Shown: positions 41,671-52,210, numbered from the stretch's first letter. The stretch: DNA of 64,000 nt from Mammaliicoccus sciuri (GCF_002901825.1 NZ_PPQD01000018.1:240894-304893), one strand, 5' to 3'. Numbers and translations are program-made. The notes: generated by a model not told the origin, from the letters alone.

Positions 41671-41975
41671 CACTTTCATCCAAACTTGTTCATAACGGGG
41701 GTGTTAGTTACAAAAGTCAGCCGAAGTGTTACTATGGACCACCTTAATTACAAAACTCGGTCGAAGTGTTACTATGGACCTCCTTAATTACAAAACTCGG
41801 TCGAAATGTTACTATGGACCGCCTTAATTACAAAACTCGGTCGAAGTGTTACTAACACACTCGTTATTTGCACCTTCAGCCCAAACTGCTAATAACGGTA
41901 TCAGTATTTGCATTTCTCATCAAAACTGCTAATAACGGTATCAGTATTTGCACTTCTAGCCAAACTTGCTCATAA
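41671..41975. repeat. 40-bp tandem repeat array, two subfamilies
   Basis: The gene-free stretch 41516-42017 is filled by 40-bp-phased repeats. Subfamily A (starts 41708, 41748, 41788, 41828) reads TTACAAAACTCGGTCGAAGT then GTTACTATGGACCNCCTTAA, the last copy diverging after 24 bases. Subfamily B (starts 41871, 41911, partial 41951) has CCAAACTGCTAATAACGGTA and TCAGTATTTGCA. A B-like partial unit also opens the array at 41671. No spacers, so not CRISPR. No coding frame runs through it. Confidence 0.85.
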
Positions 41976-42007
41976 AAAAACAGGACATGCTCAATGTCCC
42001 GTTTCAA
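41975..42007 (-). terminator. intrinsic terminator of the desaturase gene
   Basis: Arms AAACAGGACAT / ATGTCCCGTTT with one mismatch, 5-nt loop, minus-strand run of seven T. Confidence 0.75.
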
Positions 42008-42017
42008 TTATTAACTT

Positions 42018-42995
42018 TTACGCATGTGTTCTCTTAAATCTTAAAGTATATTCTTTAAAAGTAATGAAGCATTTATTTTTCTCGTCATATAATTTATATT
42101 TCAGAGATTCTAAACTTTCTTTAATTGTTATGGTTGTTGCGTGATGTAATGGTGGTGTCTTTTCATGTGCTTGTTCTAATTGATAGTTTGGAATTCTTGG
42201 ACTTAAATGATGAACATGATGATACCCGATGTTCCCTGTCATCCATTGAAATACTTTTGGTAATTTATAATATGAACTGCCTTCTATAGCGGCTTTCACA
42301 TAATCCCACTCTGATGATTCTTCGAAATATGAATCTTCAAATGTATGTTGAATATAAAATAACCAAATACCTAACATACCTGCAATAAATAACATTGGTA
42401 GAAATACAAGTACAAATGGAACTGCACCTACAATAAAGAAAATACCTACATAAAGAACTAGCAATATTATATTATGCAACCAAGTGTTACGTTTTTCTTT
42501 AGCTTTTGCATCTTTAGCATTCATTCTGTTTGAAATAAACATAAGGAATATTGGTCCTAATATAAACATCACAAACGGGTGTCTATACATTCTATATTTA
42601 AATTGAGTGAATTTTGAAGCTTCATGATATTCTTCAATAGTCATGACCCAAATATCACCAATACCACGTTTTTCTAAATTTCCGCTACTTGTATGATGAA
42701 TAATATGCTCTCTTCTCCATTTTTCATATGGAAAGAATGTTAATAGCCCAGTTATATTTCCTAATAAATCATTGTTCTTTTTCTTACTCAAAAATGATCC
42801 GTGGCAACAATCGTGAAAAATAATAAATGTTCTAATAATGAAACCGGATGCCAATACACCACATAGGATCGATAATGACCAATGTAATTGATAACTTACC
42901 AAGCCACCAACAATAAGCGCAATTAATGGGATGATTGTGTTTATAATTTGAATTGTACTTTTCTTCAAGTTGTTATTTTCAAATGGTTTAACCAT
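42018..42995 (-). CDS. membrane fatty acid desaturase
   Basis: A 325-residue integral membrane di-iron enzyme with the three His boxes: HDCCHGS (61-67), HIIHH (97-101) and HHVHHLS (about 255). Four or so hydrophobic segments flank them. It would insert a cis double bond in membrane acyl chains. No Shine-Dalgarno precedes the ATG at 42993-42995; the nearest, AAGGAAG, is some 36 bases up and no usual start follows it. The ATG lies in a perfect palindrome. The start is therefore the least sure part of the call, while the family is clear. Confidence 0.85.
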   Translation of the reverse strand: MVKPFENNNLKKSTIQIINTIIPLIALIVGGLVSYQLHWSLSILCGVLASGFIIRTFIIFHDCCHGSFLSKKKNNDLLGNITGLLTFFPYEKWRREHIIHHTSSGNLEKRGIGDIWVMTIEEYHEASKFTQFKYRMYRHPFVMFILGPIFLMFISNRMNAKDAKAKEKRNTWLHNIILLVLYVGIFFIVGAVPFVLVFLPMLFIAGMLGIWLFYIQHTFEDSYFEESSEWDYVKAAIEGSSYYKLPKVFQWMTGNIGYHHVHHLSPRIPNYQLEQAHEKTPPLHHATTITIKESLESLKYKLYDEKNKCFITFKEYTLRFKRTHA

Positions 42996-42997
42996 TT
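42981..42997 (-). promoter_or_regulatory. hairpin over the desaturase start codon
   Basis: Perfect palindrome AAATGGTTAAACCATTT (minus strand) centred 5 bases inside the ORF. In mRNA it can fold as a 6-bp stem with a UUAAA loop that hides the AUG. Only two G-C pairs, so it would melt easily. Confidence 0.4.
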
Positions 42998-43064
42998 TTC
43001 GAAGTAACTTTTTCTTTTCTTTTTCGATGATTTACACTTCCTTTTTATTCAATAAATATAAAAA

Positions 43065-43095
43065 AAGAAGCACTTGAATGAATCAAGTACTTCCA
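43065..43095 (-). terminator. intrinsic terminator of the histidine phosphatase gene
   Basis: Arms GAAGCACTTGA / TCAAGTACTTC with one mismatch and a minus-strand T-run, in the 244-bp gap before the desaturase gene. Nothing else is seen in that gap except AT-rich sequence. Confidence 0.6.
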
Positions 43096-43239
43096 TCTCT
43101 ATTAACCATGATAAAGCATATTTATAAGCTTTACAAACAAAAAACAAACCTAATAAAACGATTACTATACTACTAAAATTTATTTTATTATAATAATAAA
43201 TTATAACTTGGTCATAACAGTTGACAACAATGACTTTTA

Positions 43240-43797
43240 CTAAAAATTCATTTCTACTTTTTTGAAAGAAATATTATTTTGATGGTCATAATCAAATTGA
43301 TAAATGTCAGGCATTTTCATGTTTTTCCAATCTTCATATGTAAATGATCCAGTTAATTCATTAAATAATACTGCTAAAGCTGTACCATGACCTGTTATGA
43401 TCAAATTACCTTCATATTGACTCAACACTTTTTGATAAGAAGGTACTATACGGTTTCTAACATCTTCAAGACTTTCTCCGTTTGGTAACCTATAATCTGT
43501 TTGACTCCATTGTCTCAAAGAAAATTCATCAAAATTTTCTACCCATTCACCTATTATTCGTTCTTTAAATGGCTCGATTTCTTTAATTTTAAGATTCAAT
43601 AGCTCAGCAGTAGGTTTAATTGTATCAATCGTCCGTTTATAAGGACTTGATAATATATGTTGAATATTTTTATATTGAAAGAATCCCGACATCTGCATTG
43701 CATACTGTTTACCTAATTCAGTAAGAGGTGCTGATTCATCCTCTTTTATACGAGTATCCCTGATAGAATGCCTCACAAAATAAATTGTTCTATTCAA
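43240..43797 (-). CDS. histidine phosphatase family protein
   Basis: A 185-residue phosphoglycerate-mutase-like phosphatase. The catalytic RH motif is IYFVRHSIRD (Ser in place of the usual Gly), LTELGKQYA and ILSSPYKRTIDTI follow, and the second active His is in LIITGHGTALAVL. Substrate unknown; relatives act on sugar phosphates, cofactors or alpha-ribazole phosphate. It starts at TTG (43795-43797) behind TGAGGTG. Monocistronic, with a likely terminator after it. Confidence 0.83.
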   Translation of the reverse strand: MNRTIYFVRHSIRDTRIKEDESAPLTELGKQYAMQMSGFFQYKNIQHILSSPYKRTIDTIKPTAELLNLKIKEIEPFKERIIGEWVENFDEFSLRQWSQTDYRLPNGESLEDVRNRIVPSYQKVLSQYEGNLIITGHGTALAVLFNELTGSFTYEDWKNMKMPDIYQFDYDHQNNISFKKVEMNF

Positions 43798-43819
43798 AAT
43801 TTCACCTCATTCACTACGT

Positions 43820-43868
43820 AAACAAGAGACAAACCAAATTGTTATTCAACTTGATTTATCTCTTGTTT
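43820..43868 (-). terminator. long hairpin after the M42 peptidase gene
   Basis: Arms AAACAAGAGATAAATCAAG and TTTGGTTTGTCTCTTGTTT on the minus strand pair over about 18 bp with two G-U pairs. The T-tract is short, so termination strength is uncertain. Confidence 0.5.
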
Positions 43869-43901
43869 AAGTCATATTTTTTTAATCATTTTTTCGATTT
43901 C

Positions 43902-44978
43902 TTACCACATAATATTTTTAACTGTTTCATCGTTTAATGCTTTTACGATTTCAGCTACTAATTTTACTGCGTTTAAGTAGTCTTCTTTATGAAGGATTGA
44001 TACGTTTGAATGCATATAACGTAATGGAACGCCTATTGAGATTGTTGGTGTACCTTCGTTTGCTACGTGAATACTACCTGCATCTGTTCCGCCACCTGTT
44101 ATATTATCCCATTGAACATCAATGCCTTTATCTTTTGCTACGTTTTTGATGAATTTTCTAAATCCAACGTGACCGATATTCGTACCGTCCATTAACAATA
44201 CAAGTGGTCCATTACCTAATTTCGTTTCGTGATCTTGCCCTTTCATACCTGGTGTATCATAAGCAATACCGACATCCACTGCGATAGATAAATCTGGCTT
44301 AATTTTGTTTGCAGCAACTTTCGCACCACGTAAACCTACTTCTTCTTGTACAGTCGCACCTGAAACCAAGTTAATACCAAGCTCATCGTTTTTAAGTTCA
44401 TTTAATACATCAACACTTAACGCACAACCGAATCTGTTATCGAATGCTTTTGCAGTTAAGTAGTTACCGTCACCTAAAGTTTCAAACTCAGAATAAGGTG
44501 TCACCATATTTCCGATTTCAATACCTAGACCTTCAACCGCTTCTTTATTATCAACACCTATATCAATAAACATCTCTTTAACGTCGACAGGTTTTTTACG
44601 TTCTTCTGGACTTAACACATGAGGAGGTTTAGAACCAATAATACCTCTAATTTCTTTGCCTTCATCTGTTGTAATGGTTACTTTTTGTGAAAGCATAACT
44701 TGGTTCCACCATCCACCAATTGTTGTGAATTTGATGTAACCATCTTCATCGATACGTGTAACCATAAATCCGATTTCATCTAAGTGACCCGCTATTAAAA
44801 TTGTTTTAGAACCATTTTTAGCGTTCTTTTTCCCGAAAATACCACCTAGATTATCTTCAATAATTTCATCACTTACAGGTTCTAAGTATTCTTTCATTTT
44901 AGATTTAACATTATACTCAAATCCCGAAATACCATTAATATCTGTAAGTGTTTTTAATAATTTTACTGAATCTGCCAC
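43902..44978 (-). CDS. M42 family metallo-aminopeptidase
   Basis: A 358-residue cytoplasmic enzyme of the glutamyl-aminopeptidase/TET (FrvX, YsdC, PepA) family. Metal and active-site motifs: ILIAGHLDEIGFMV (His, Asp), AFDNRFGC, GATVQEEVGLRGAKVA (catalytic Glu pair), AVDVGIAYDTPG and GTDAGSIHV. These enzymes trim N-terminal residues from peptides as large self-compartmentalised assemblies, and some act on cellulose-like glycosides as FrvX annotation suggests. Start is GTG (44976-44978) behind AAGGGGG. Monocistronic. Confidence 0.88.
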   Translation of the reverse strand: MADSVKLLKTLTDINGISGFEYNVKSKMKEYLEPVSDEIIEDNLGGIFGKKNAKNGSKTILIAGHLDEIGFMVTRIDEDGYIKFTTIGGWWNQVMLSQKVTITTDEGKEIRGIIGSKPPHVLSPEERKKPVDVKEMFIDIGVDNKEAVEGLGIEIGNMVTPYSEFETLGDGNYLTAKAFDNRFGCALSVDVLNELKNDELGINLVSGATVQEEVGLRGAKVAANKIKPDLSIAVDVGIAYDTPGMKGQDHETKLGNGPLVLLMDGTNIGHVGFRKFIKNVAKDKGIDVQWDNITGGGTDAGSIHVANEGTPTISIGVPLRYMHSNVSILHKEDYLNAVKLVAEIVKALNDETVKNIMW

Positions 44979-45050
44979 AAAAAATCCCCCTTAAAATTAA
45001 TTAACACTTTTACTATATCATTCTATTTCCAAAATGTATCAAACAAAGGT

Positions 45051-45719
45051 TTAATTTAATTGATTTTTCAGTATTTTAAACAAATCATTTGAATGATCAA
45101 TGACAATATCAAAATTTTCAAGAAGAGGATGCATGAACAATTCATATTGAATACGTCTTTCATCTTGAGATGCCTTTAAATATTCTATATCTATTCCTCT
45201 TACATGAACATCACGGTCAAATCTTCTTTGCAACTCAGTTTCATTATCCGTATAGATGTAGATAGATAAATCAATCCATTTTGAATCTATAAATGTGGTA
45301 GTCATACCTTCTAAAATCGTGACTTTCTTTGTGGCGTCTAAACGTTCAGATTGTTGCCATGGTGTTTCAATAGTCATGATATCTATACCATTATGTAAAG
45401 CACGTATATCGCGTTCTAGAATATCAACATTATGCGCTTCAGGCATACAAGCAGTTACTTTCGCTTCGTGCTCTATTCCGTTATACATATATTTCGCCTT
45501 TGTATGTTTTCTTAAATTCGAGTTTACTATATAAGTATCTGTGCTGATCATGTTGTAGTCTTTTGGATCTAGACATTTTATTAATTCCTGACAAAATGTA
45601 CTTTTTCCTGAACCACCATGTCCACCAATTCTAATCATGATTTGATGGTTAGAACGCTTAATAAATTCCACGATTTCTTCAATCACAGCATTCATATTTT
45701 CATTACCTTTACTCATCAT
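45051..45719 (-). CDS. uridine-kinase-like P-loop NTPase
   Basis: A 222-residue kinase. Walker A is RIGGHGGSGKSTFCQE, an ISTDTY segment is typical of uridine kinases and phosphoribulokinases, and KVTILEGMTTTF and a RRFDRDV lid follow. The nucleoside or sugar it phosphorylates is not apparent, since the family also includes pantothenate and other small-molecule kinases. The ATG at 45719 overlaps the upstream YdeI gene by 11 bp. A second ATG eight codons on, behind AAAGGT, is an alternative start. Probably co-transcribed with the YdeI gene. Confidence 0.7.
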   Translation of the reverse strand: MMSKGNENMNAVIEEIVEFIKRSNHQIMIRIGGHGGSGKSTFCQELIKCLDPKDYNMISTDTYIVNSNLRKHTKAKYMYNGIEHEAKVTACMPEAHNVDILERDIRALHNGIDIMTIETPWQQSERLDATKKVTILEGMTTTFIDSKWIDLSIYIYTDNETELQRRFDRDVHVRGIDIEYLKASQDERRIQYELFMHPLLENFDIVIDHSNDLFKILKNQLN

Positions 45720-46296
45720 TTAACCCTTTGCCGTCCAATATATGATCAATATATTTTTCTACTCGACTAACGCGTGTTGCTGGGCGCTTTGCTTGGCTAA
45801 TATAGTAAATATATTGTCGTTGTCTTCCTGGGGTCAAATTATAAAAAGCTTCTTTTAAGTTACTATTTTGATCTAGTTGTTCTTGTAGTTCAACTGGCAT
45901 TTCATATTCTTCTGTTTTCTTTAATTCTACTTTAGCACCTGACTTTTCAAGCTCGATTGCTTCTTCAACATATGCTTTAATAATATCTCGTTGTTCTTTT
46001 ATTTGATCTACATTGGTGAATCTCAATTGTCTTGCTGCTTGAACATTTTTCGTTTGTTGAATGAGTAATTTTTCAGGATCTTTAAGTAATGAACCTTTAT
46101 GAAATAAAAGTGCACAATATTCTTTAAATCCATGTATCAATACAACATTTTTACCTTTCAATGTATAACATGGGTGCATCCATTTATAATCTTCTTCTAA
46201 ATCACATTCATGTATAATTTCTCTTAATAGTTCAAATTCATCTTTCCACTTTTTTTCACGTTGCATAAAAGCTTCAACTTTAAGGTTTTTCTCCAT
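45709..46296 (-). CDS. YdeI/OmpD-associated (DUF1801) family protein
   Basis: A 195-residue protein. The N-terminal DUF1801-like half has WMHPCYTLKGKNVVLIHGFKEYCALLFHKG, and the C-terminal OmdA half has MPVELQEQLDQNSNLKEAFYNLTPGRQRQYIYYISQAKRPATRVSRVEKYIDHILDGKG. Homologues are annotated as bacteriocin-protection or YdeI proteins, but the molecular role is unproven. I take the ATG at 46294-46296, seven bases after GAGGAG; five codons open upstream would put the start inside the ribosome site. Confidence 0.8.
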   Translation of the reverse strand: MEKNLKVEAFMQREKKWKDEFELLREIIHECDLEEDYKWMHPCYTLKGKNVVLIHGFKEYCALLFHKGSLLKDPEKLLIQQTKNVQAARQLRFTNVDQIKEQRDIIKAYVEEAIELEKSGAKVELKKTEEYEMPVELQEQLDQNSNLKEAFYNLTPGRQRQYIYYISQAKRPATRVSRVEKYIDHILDGKGLNDE

Positions 46297-46355
46297 TTTT
46301 TCACTCCTCAATATTATTACCTGAATGATTTTAATTTATTATATACTAAATCATT

Positions 46356-46396
46356 AAAAAGAGCAGATATCCTTAAATCTAAGAAATTTCTGCTCT
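46356..46396 (-). terminator. intrinsic terminator of relP
   Basis: Arms AGAGCAGA / TCTGCTCT, long AT loop, minus-strand T-run. It follows the relP stop. Confidence 0.6.
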
Positions 46397-46413
46397 ACTT
46401 TGTGCCTAATGTA

Positions 46414-47154
46414 TTAATTTTCGTCTACTTTTATCATACTTTTATTCGTATCATGATAAATTTCATCATTCATTTCTTGCATTTTACGTTCTACATTTGT
46501 TATTTCTATTGAACATTCTTTTAACTTTTCTTCATATTGTTCTGTAGATACATGAGAATTCTTATATCTTAATTTATGTTCTAAACTCGCCCACATATCC
46601 ATTCCAATTGTTCGAATTTGAATTTCAACAGGTATTACTTGAACACTTTCTGCTAAAAATACAGGAATAGATACAACTAAATGTAAACTTTTATATCCAT
46701 TCATTTTAGGATTTTCTATATAGTCTTTTCTTTTTAATAATTTTACGTCAGCTTGTCTAAGTAATAATTTTTCAATTGTATAGACATCTTCTAGATAATT
46801 ACAAATAACTCTTATTCCCGCGATATCTTGAATATTCTCTTTTGCTGAGTTCGCATTTAAAGGAAATCCTTTTCGTCTTAATTTCTTAATGAGACTTGGA
46901 AATTCTTTAACACGCTTTTCCATATGATGAATTGGATTATGTTTATAAGCAACTTGGAATTCATCGTCCAATATTTTCAACTTTGTCCCGATTTCTTCTA
47001 ATGCTGCAGCATATTGATGTTGTAGTTCTACAAAATTAAACAACTCTTCTAGCGCTTGTTCAGAAGACTGCGCATATTCAATTTCACCTAAATTATTCGT
47101 AAATTCCTTCTTTAATTCTGCTAAATTGATTGTTGGTTTTCTTTCTATATACAT
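46414..47154 (-). CDS. relP: small alarmone synthetase (RelP type)
   Basis: A 246-residue single-domain (p)ppGpp synthetase. The RelA_SpoT synthetase core shows [62 protein letters not shown] and [23 protein letters not shown] with the catalytic Glu. It has no hydrolase, TGS or ACT domain. The N-terminal sequence [18 protein letters not shown] fits RelP better than RelQ, which begins with a WDQFLTPYK-type stretch. RelP makes ppGpp and pppGpp from GTP/GDP and ATP under cell-wall stress. RBS is GGGAG. Monocistronic. Confidence 0.8.
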   Translation of the reverse strand: MYIERKPTINLAELKKEFTNNLGEIEYAQSSEQALEELFNFVELQHQYAAALEEIGTKLKILDDEFQVAYKHNPIHHMEKRVKEFPSLIKKLRRKGFPLNANSAKENIQDIAGIRVICNYLEDVYTIEKLLLRQADVKLLKRKDYIENPKMNGYKSLHLVVSIPVFLAESVQVIPVEIQIRTIGMDMWASLEHKLRYKNSHVSTEQYEEKLKECSIEITNVERKMQEMNDEIYHDTNKSMIKVDEN

Positions 47155-47280
47155 AGATATGCTCCCTTATATTTTTAAATAAAAAATATATATCATTTCA
47201 GCTAATTATATCATTTAAAAGTTTGCGATTAAAGAAAGTCGATATACGATATATTGTTCTTAAACAGATATAAGACAAAG

Positions 47281-47312
47281 AAAAACGTGCAAGGCTCGTA
47301 AGCCTTGCACGC
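47281..47312 (-). terminator. intrinsic terminator of the alpha-glucoside operon
   Basis: Arms CGTGCAAGGCT / AGCCTTGCACG with a 4-nt loop, minus-strand run of five T. Confidence 0.85.
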
Positions 47313-47338
47313 TTATAAATAGTAATTCAATTATCATT

Positions 47339-48667
<1,329 letters not shown>

Positions 48668-48684
48668 TTATGACCTCCATATTT

Positions 48685-50262
48685 TTATATCATCGTTTCA
48701 AATGAATCTCTTACTTGAGGTACACTAAGTCCCACTATTACTTGAACATTTGTACCACTTTTCGCTACACCATGTGCCATTTGATTATGTGTGAAATAGT
48801 CGTTATCTTTCACTAAACTTGGATCTTTAACCGTTACTCTTAATCGTGTCGCACAATTTGTAACGTCTTTAATATTGTCTTTACCACCTAATCCTTCTAA
48901 GAAATAAATAGCTTTCGTATCATATTCTGATGCATTGTCATCCATTTGTGTATCAGCACTTGCTTTCTTAGACTTATAATCTTGTTTCGTATAAAGCTTA
49001 GCATCGCCATCATCAGCTACACGTCCAGGTAATGGTACATTAAACTTCTCAATAATAAACTTAAATACAAAGAAGTAAATCACAACAAAGATGATACCAA
49101 TGATAAATTGTGCAACGTAAGTCATGCCGTGATTAGAGAATAATGGAATCCAGTTTATTGCCGCGATTTCTATCGCGCCACCACCTTGAATACCTACTAC
49201 TCCAAATAGGTACATAATTGTAACCATTGTTGCACCTAATAATGCATGAATTAAGAATAAGTAAGGTGCGATAAACAAGAATGTAAATTCTAATGGTTCT
49301 GTAATACCTGCGAAAATTGCTGTTAATCCTGCTGGTAATACTAATGCTAATACCTTTTTCTTGTTCTCTTTTGGTGTTGAAGCGTACATCGCTAACGCAA
49401 TACCTAAACAACCAAATATTTTAATGTTACCTTGTAACAAGAATCCATATGGATAAAGGTCTTTAAGAGATTTAGCAGAATTAGAGAATTCTGTTAAGTG
49501 TTGAATCCAATAAGGTTTCAATCCACCATTGACCGCTGCAGGTCCATATTCAAATGGTGTGTATATGAAATGATGTAATCCTGTAGGAATCAATATTCTT
49601 TCTAAGAAGTGGAATAGCCAAACTCCTACAAATCCTGATTTCAACATGACACCTTGTAATGAACCGATACCTGCTTGTACTGTTGGCCATACCGCACATA
49701 CGATAAAAGCGATTGGGATCATAACAAAGAATCCAATGATAACAACGTATGGTAGACCTTGGAAAATCCCGACCATTTCAGGTAATTTCTTATCATAGAA
49801 ACGATTATGTATCCAAATAACGATTGCTGATATGAAGATTGCACCAATGATACTTGTGTCTAATGTTGGAATACCAGCTATTTCTTTTACGCCCGTTAAA
49901 TTTTCAACACCCTTTGATAAATCTACTCCGAACGTCTTTGGCCAAAGGGTTAAAATTGCATTAATAAAATTGTTAAATACTAAATAAATCATTAAAGCTG
50001 CTAGTGTTGCTCTACCTTGAGCTTTTTTAGCAAGTGAGATTGGAAGTCCAATCACAAACGCTAGTTCCATATGGTTGAATATTGTCCAACCACCCGCTTC
50101 AATTAAACTCCAAATTTTAAACCACATTGTGCCATCTTCAGCTATTGAACCCATAATATTTGGATTTTTAAATAATGTTGCAAATCCTACAACAATACCG
50201 AAAAATGCAAATAGTAATACCGGAACAATCATAGCACTACCAAATCGTTTAATTGCATTCAT
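48685..50262 (-). CDS. malP: PTS alpha-glucoside/maltose transporter IICB
   Basis: A 525-residue transporter. The IIC membrane domain (1 to about 425) has LERILIPTGLHHFIYTPFEYGP and GITEPLEFTFLFIAPYLF, and the IIB domain (about 445-525) has phosphorylated Cys in DVTNCATRLRVTV. No IIA domain is present, so phosphate must come from a shared glucose-type IIA, possibly that of BglP. Close in plan to B. subtilis MalP/GlvC. First gene of the operon, divergent from its RpiR regulator, with a cre site in between. Confidence 0.9.
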   Translation of the reverse strand: MNAIKRFGSAMIVPVLLFAFFGIVVGFATLFKNPNIMGSIAEDGTMWFKIWSLIEAGGWTIFNHMELAFVIGLPISLAKKAQGRATLAALMIYLVFNNFINAILTLWPKTFGVDLSKGVENLTGVKEIAGIPTLDTSIIGAIFISAIVIWIHNRFYDKKLPEMVGIFQGLPYVVIIGFFVMIPIAFIVCAVWPTVQAGIGSLQGVMLKSGFVGVWLFHFLERILIPTGLHHFIYTPFEYGPAAVNGGLKPYWIQHLTEFSNSAKSLKDLYPYGFLLQGNIKIFGCLGIALAMYASTPKENKKKVLALVLPAGLTAIFAGITEPLEFTFLFIAPYLFLIHALLGATMVTIMYLFGVVGIQGGGAIEIAAINWIPLFSNHGMTYVAQFIIGIIFVVIYFFVFKFIIEKFNVPLPGRVADDGDAKLYTKQDYKSKKASADTQMDDNASEYDTKAIYFLEGLGGKDNIKDVTNCATRLRVTVKDPSLVKDNDYFTHNQMAHGVAKSGTNVQVIVGLSVPQVRDSFETMI

Positions 50263-50302
50263 ATTTTAACCCCTTTTCCTCATCAATTTATCTTCACAAT
50301 AT

Positions 50303-50316
50303 AGGAAGCGCTTACA
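50303..50316. promoter_or_regulatory. cre site in the malP-rpiR intergenic region
   Basis: AGGAAGCGCTTACA fits the cre consensus TGNAANCGNTNNCA at all fixed positions but the first. It lies 41 bp upstream of the malP start codon. Confidence 0.6.
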
Positions 50317-50412
50317 TTTGCCAATAGGTTTGACGTAAATAGAAATCACATAGTAAACTTAGATTATATTTTCATAACATGAAAATTTTTTCACTTCGAA
50401 TGGAGGATTATA

Positions 50413-51162
50413 ATGATTTTGGATAAACTGATTAATGAACATTATCAACAACTTAATGACAATGATATACATATCATACAAATGATTAATCAAAATATTC
50501 ACTTGATTCATCGATTAAAAATACAAGAAATAGCCGATATATCACACACTTCAATTTCTTCTATTCACCGACTCGCTCGTAAACTTGGCTTTGATGGTTA
50601 TAGTGATTTTAAAGCATACATTAAATTAAATAGACAAACATCTAACCCATCGACAGATATCATTGAAAGTTTAGAGCAAGATTTACAACAAACTATGAAA
50701 CATTTAAAAATGATCGACTATGACTATATAAGTGAACAAATCAATCAAGCGCCTTACATCTACATATATGGTACAGGTGTCGCTCAACTAAACGTCGCCC
50801 GTGATGCTCAACGACACTTTCTTTCTATCAATAAAAGAGTAATGGTTATTAACGACGAGAATGAACTTAAAATCGCTATGAATCAAATGAATAAAGACGA
50901 TTTAATTTTCATCATTTCATTATCAGGCGAAACATCACACTTAAGAGAGAACGTCGAGATTATGCATACACGAAATATTAGTTATATTTCTATTACAACA
51001 TTGAAAGATAACTATTTAGCTCAGAATGCAAGCTACAATATATACGTTAATAGTTCACCGATAGAACTATTTAACCAAACTTCTTATTCCAGCTTCTTAC
51101 CGTATCACATTGCTTTTGAAGTCATCGTACGTAAATTCAGTGAATGGAAACTTGCTCATTAG
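50413..51162 (+). CDS. RpiR family regulator of the alpha-glucoside operon
   Basis: A 249-residue protein. RpiR-type helix-turn-helix (about 20-75: IQEIADISHTSISSIHRLARKLGFDGYSDFKAYIK), then a SIS domain (about 105-235: YIYGTGVAQLNVARDAQRHFLSINKRVMVI, LIFIISLSGETSHLRENV). It corresponds to GlvR/MalR of B. subtilis, which activates mal genes in response to maltose phosphate. Divergent from malP with 150 bp between. The dehydrogenase gene follows 48 bp on without a terminator. RBS is TGGAGGA. Confidence 0.83.
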   Translation: MILDKLINEHYQQLNDNDIHIIQMINQNIHLIHRLKIQEIADISHTSISSIHRLARKLGFDGYSDFKAYIKLNRQTSNPSTDIIESLEQDLQQTMKHLKMIDYDYISEQINQAPYIYIYGTGVAQLNVARDAQRHFLSINKRVMVINDENELKIAMNQMNKDDLIFIISLSGETSHLRENVEIMHTRNISYISITTLKDNYLAQNASYNIYVNSSPIELFNQTSYSSFLPYHIAFEVIVRKFSEWKLAH

Positions 51163-51210
51163 GGTATAATTATCATATAAACGATTAAAAGTTTTATAGG
51201 AGGTTACATC

Positions 51211-52167
51211 ATGAATAAAGTATTCATAACTGGAGAAATTCCAACAGAAGGATTAGAAATGTTACAAGAACATTTTGAAGTAGAAGTCTTTGAAGGGGAT
51301 CAATTAATTACGAAAGATACTTTACTTCAAAAAGTAACAGATGTAGATGCGATTATTAGTCCACTATCTACAAATATCGATAAAGAAATTATTGATCAAG
51401 CACCAAACTTAAAAATCATTGCAAATTATGGTGCTGGTTTCAATAACATTGATGTTAAACATGCTAGAGAAAAAGGGATTGATGTTACAAATACACCGAA
51501 AGCCTCAACAAATGCTACAGCAGATTTAACGATTGGTATATTACTTGCCGTATCTAGAAGAATTGCTGAAGGCGACCAGCTTTGTAGAACAACAGGATTC
51601 AACGGTTGGGCACCATTATTCTTTAGAGGTAGGGAAGTCTCCGGTAAGACTATCGGCATAGTTGGACTTGGTGAAATAGGTTCTGCTGTTGCTAGACGTG
51701 CCAAAGGTTTCGACATGAACATCCTATATACCGGACCACATAGAAAGCCAGAACAAGAAGCTTCATTAGGGGCTACTTATGTCAGTCTTGATGAGATGTT
51801 AGAACAAGCAGATTTCATTACAATTAATGCTGCCTATTCTGATGATTTACATCATTTATTCAATAAAGAAACTTTTGAAAAAATGAAAGATACTGCATAT
51901 ATTATTAACGCATCACGCGGACCTATTGTAGATGAACAAGCTTTAGTTGAAGCTTTACAATCTAAAACAATCGAAGGTGCTGCATTAGATGTATTTGAAT
52001 TTGAACCAGAAATTACAGATGCACTTAAAACAATGGATAATGTCGTGATAACACCGCACATCGGAAATGCTACATTTGAAGCACGTGATGAAATGGCAAG
52101 AATCGTCGCAAATAATACGATTAAGAAACTACAAGGTGATACACCGAGCTATATTGTGAACAAATAA
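51211..52167 (+). CDS. D-isomer specific 2-hydroxyacid dehydrogenase
   Basis: A 318-residue NAD(P)-dependent enzyme. NAD motif TIGIVGLGEIGSAVARRAKGF in the middle, NYGAGFNNIDVKHAREKGI upstream, and catalytic Arg, Glu and His in INASRGPIVDEQAL, DVFEFEPEI and ITPHIGNAT. It reduces a 2-keto acid such as glyoxylate, hydroxypyruvate or 2-ketogluconate; the exact one is not deducible. RBS is AGGAGG. Probably read from the RpiR promoter or its own. Confidence 0.88.
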   Translation: MNKVFITGEIPTEGLEMLQEHFEVEVFEGDQLITKDTLLQKVTDVDAIISPLSTNIDKEIIDQAPNLKIIANYGAGFNNIDVKHAREKGIDVTNTPKASTNATADLTIGILLAVSRRIAEGDQLCRTTGFNGWAPLFFRGREVSGKTIGIVGLGEIGSAVARRAKGFDMNILYTGPHRKPEQEASLGATYVSLDEMLEQADFITINAAYSDDLHHLFNKETFEKMKDTAYIINASRGPIVDEQALVEALQSKTIEGAALDVFEFEPEITDALKTMDNVVITPHIGNATFEARDEMARIVANNTIKKLQGDTPSYIVNK

Positions 52168-52174
52168 TAAAATC

Positions 52175-52210
52175 AATCCTCGCACTCATATTAAGAGTTC
52201 GAGGATTTTC
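52175..52210. terminator. bidirectional terminator
   Basis: Arms AATCCTCG-CACTC / GAGTT-CGAGGATT, AT loop, T-rich flank on each side. Between two convergent genes (dehydrogenase and MocR). Confidence 0.7.

Noticed and set aside
41671-41975. CRISPR array
   Set aside because: Repeats are contiguous with a 40-bp period and have no unique spacers; no cas genes are nearby.
49133-49411. 92-codon frame inside malP
   Set aside because: Same strand but shifted frame of a conserved PTS IIC domain; composition (Arg/Ile/Tyr-rich) is that of an out-of-frame reading.
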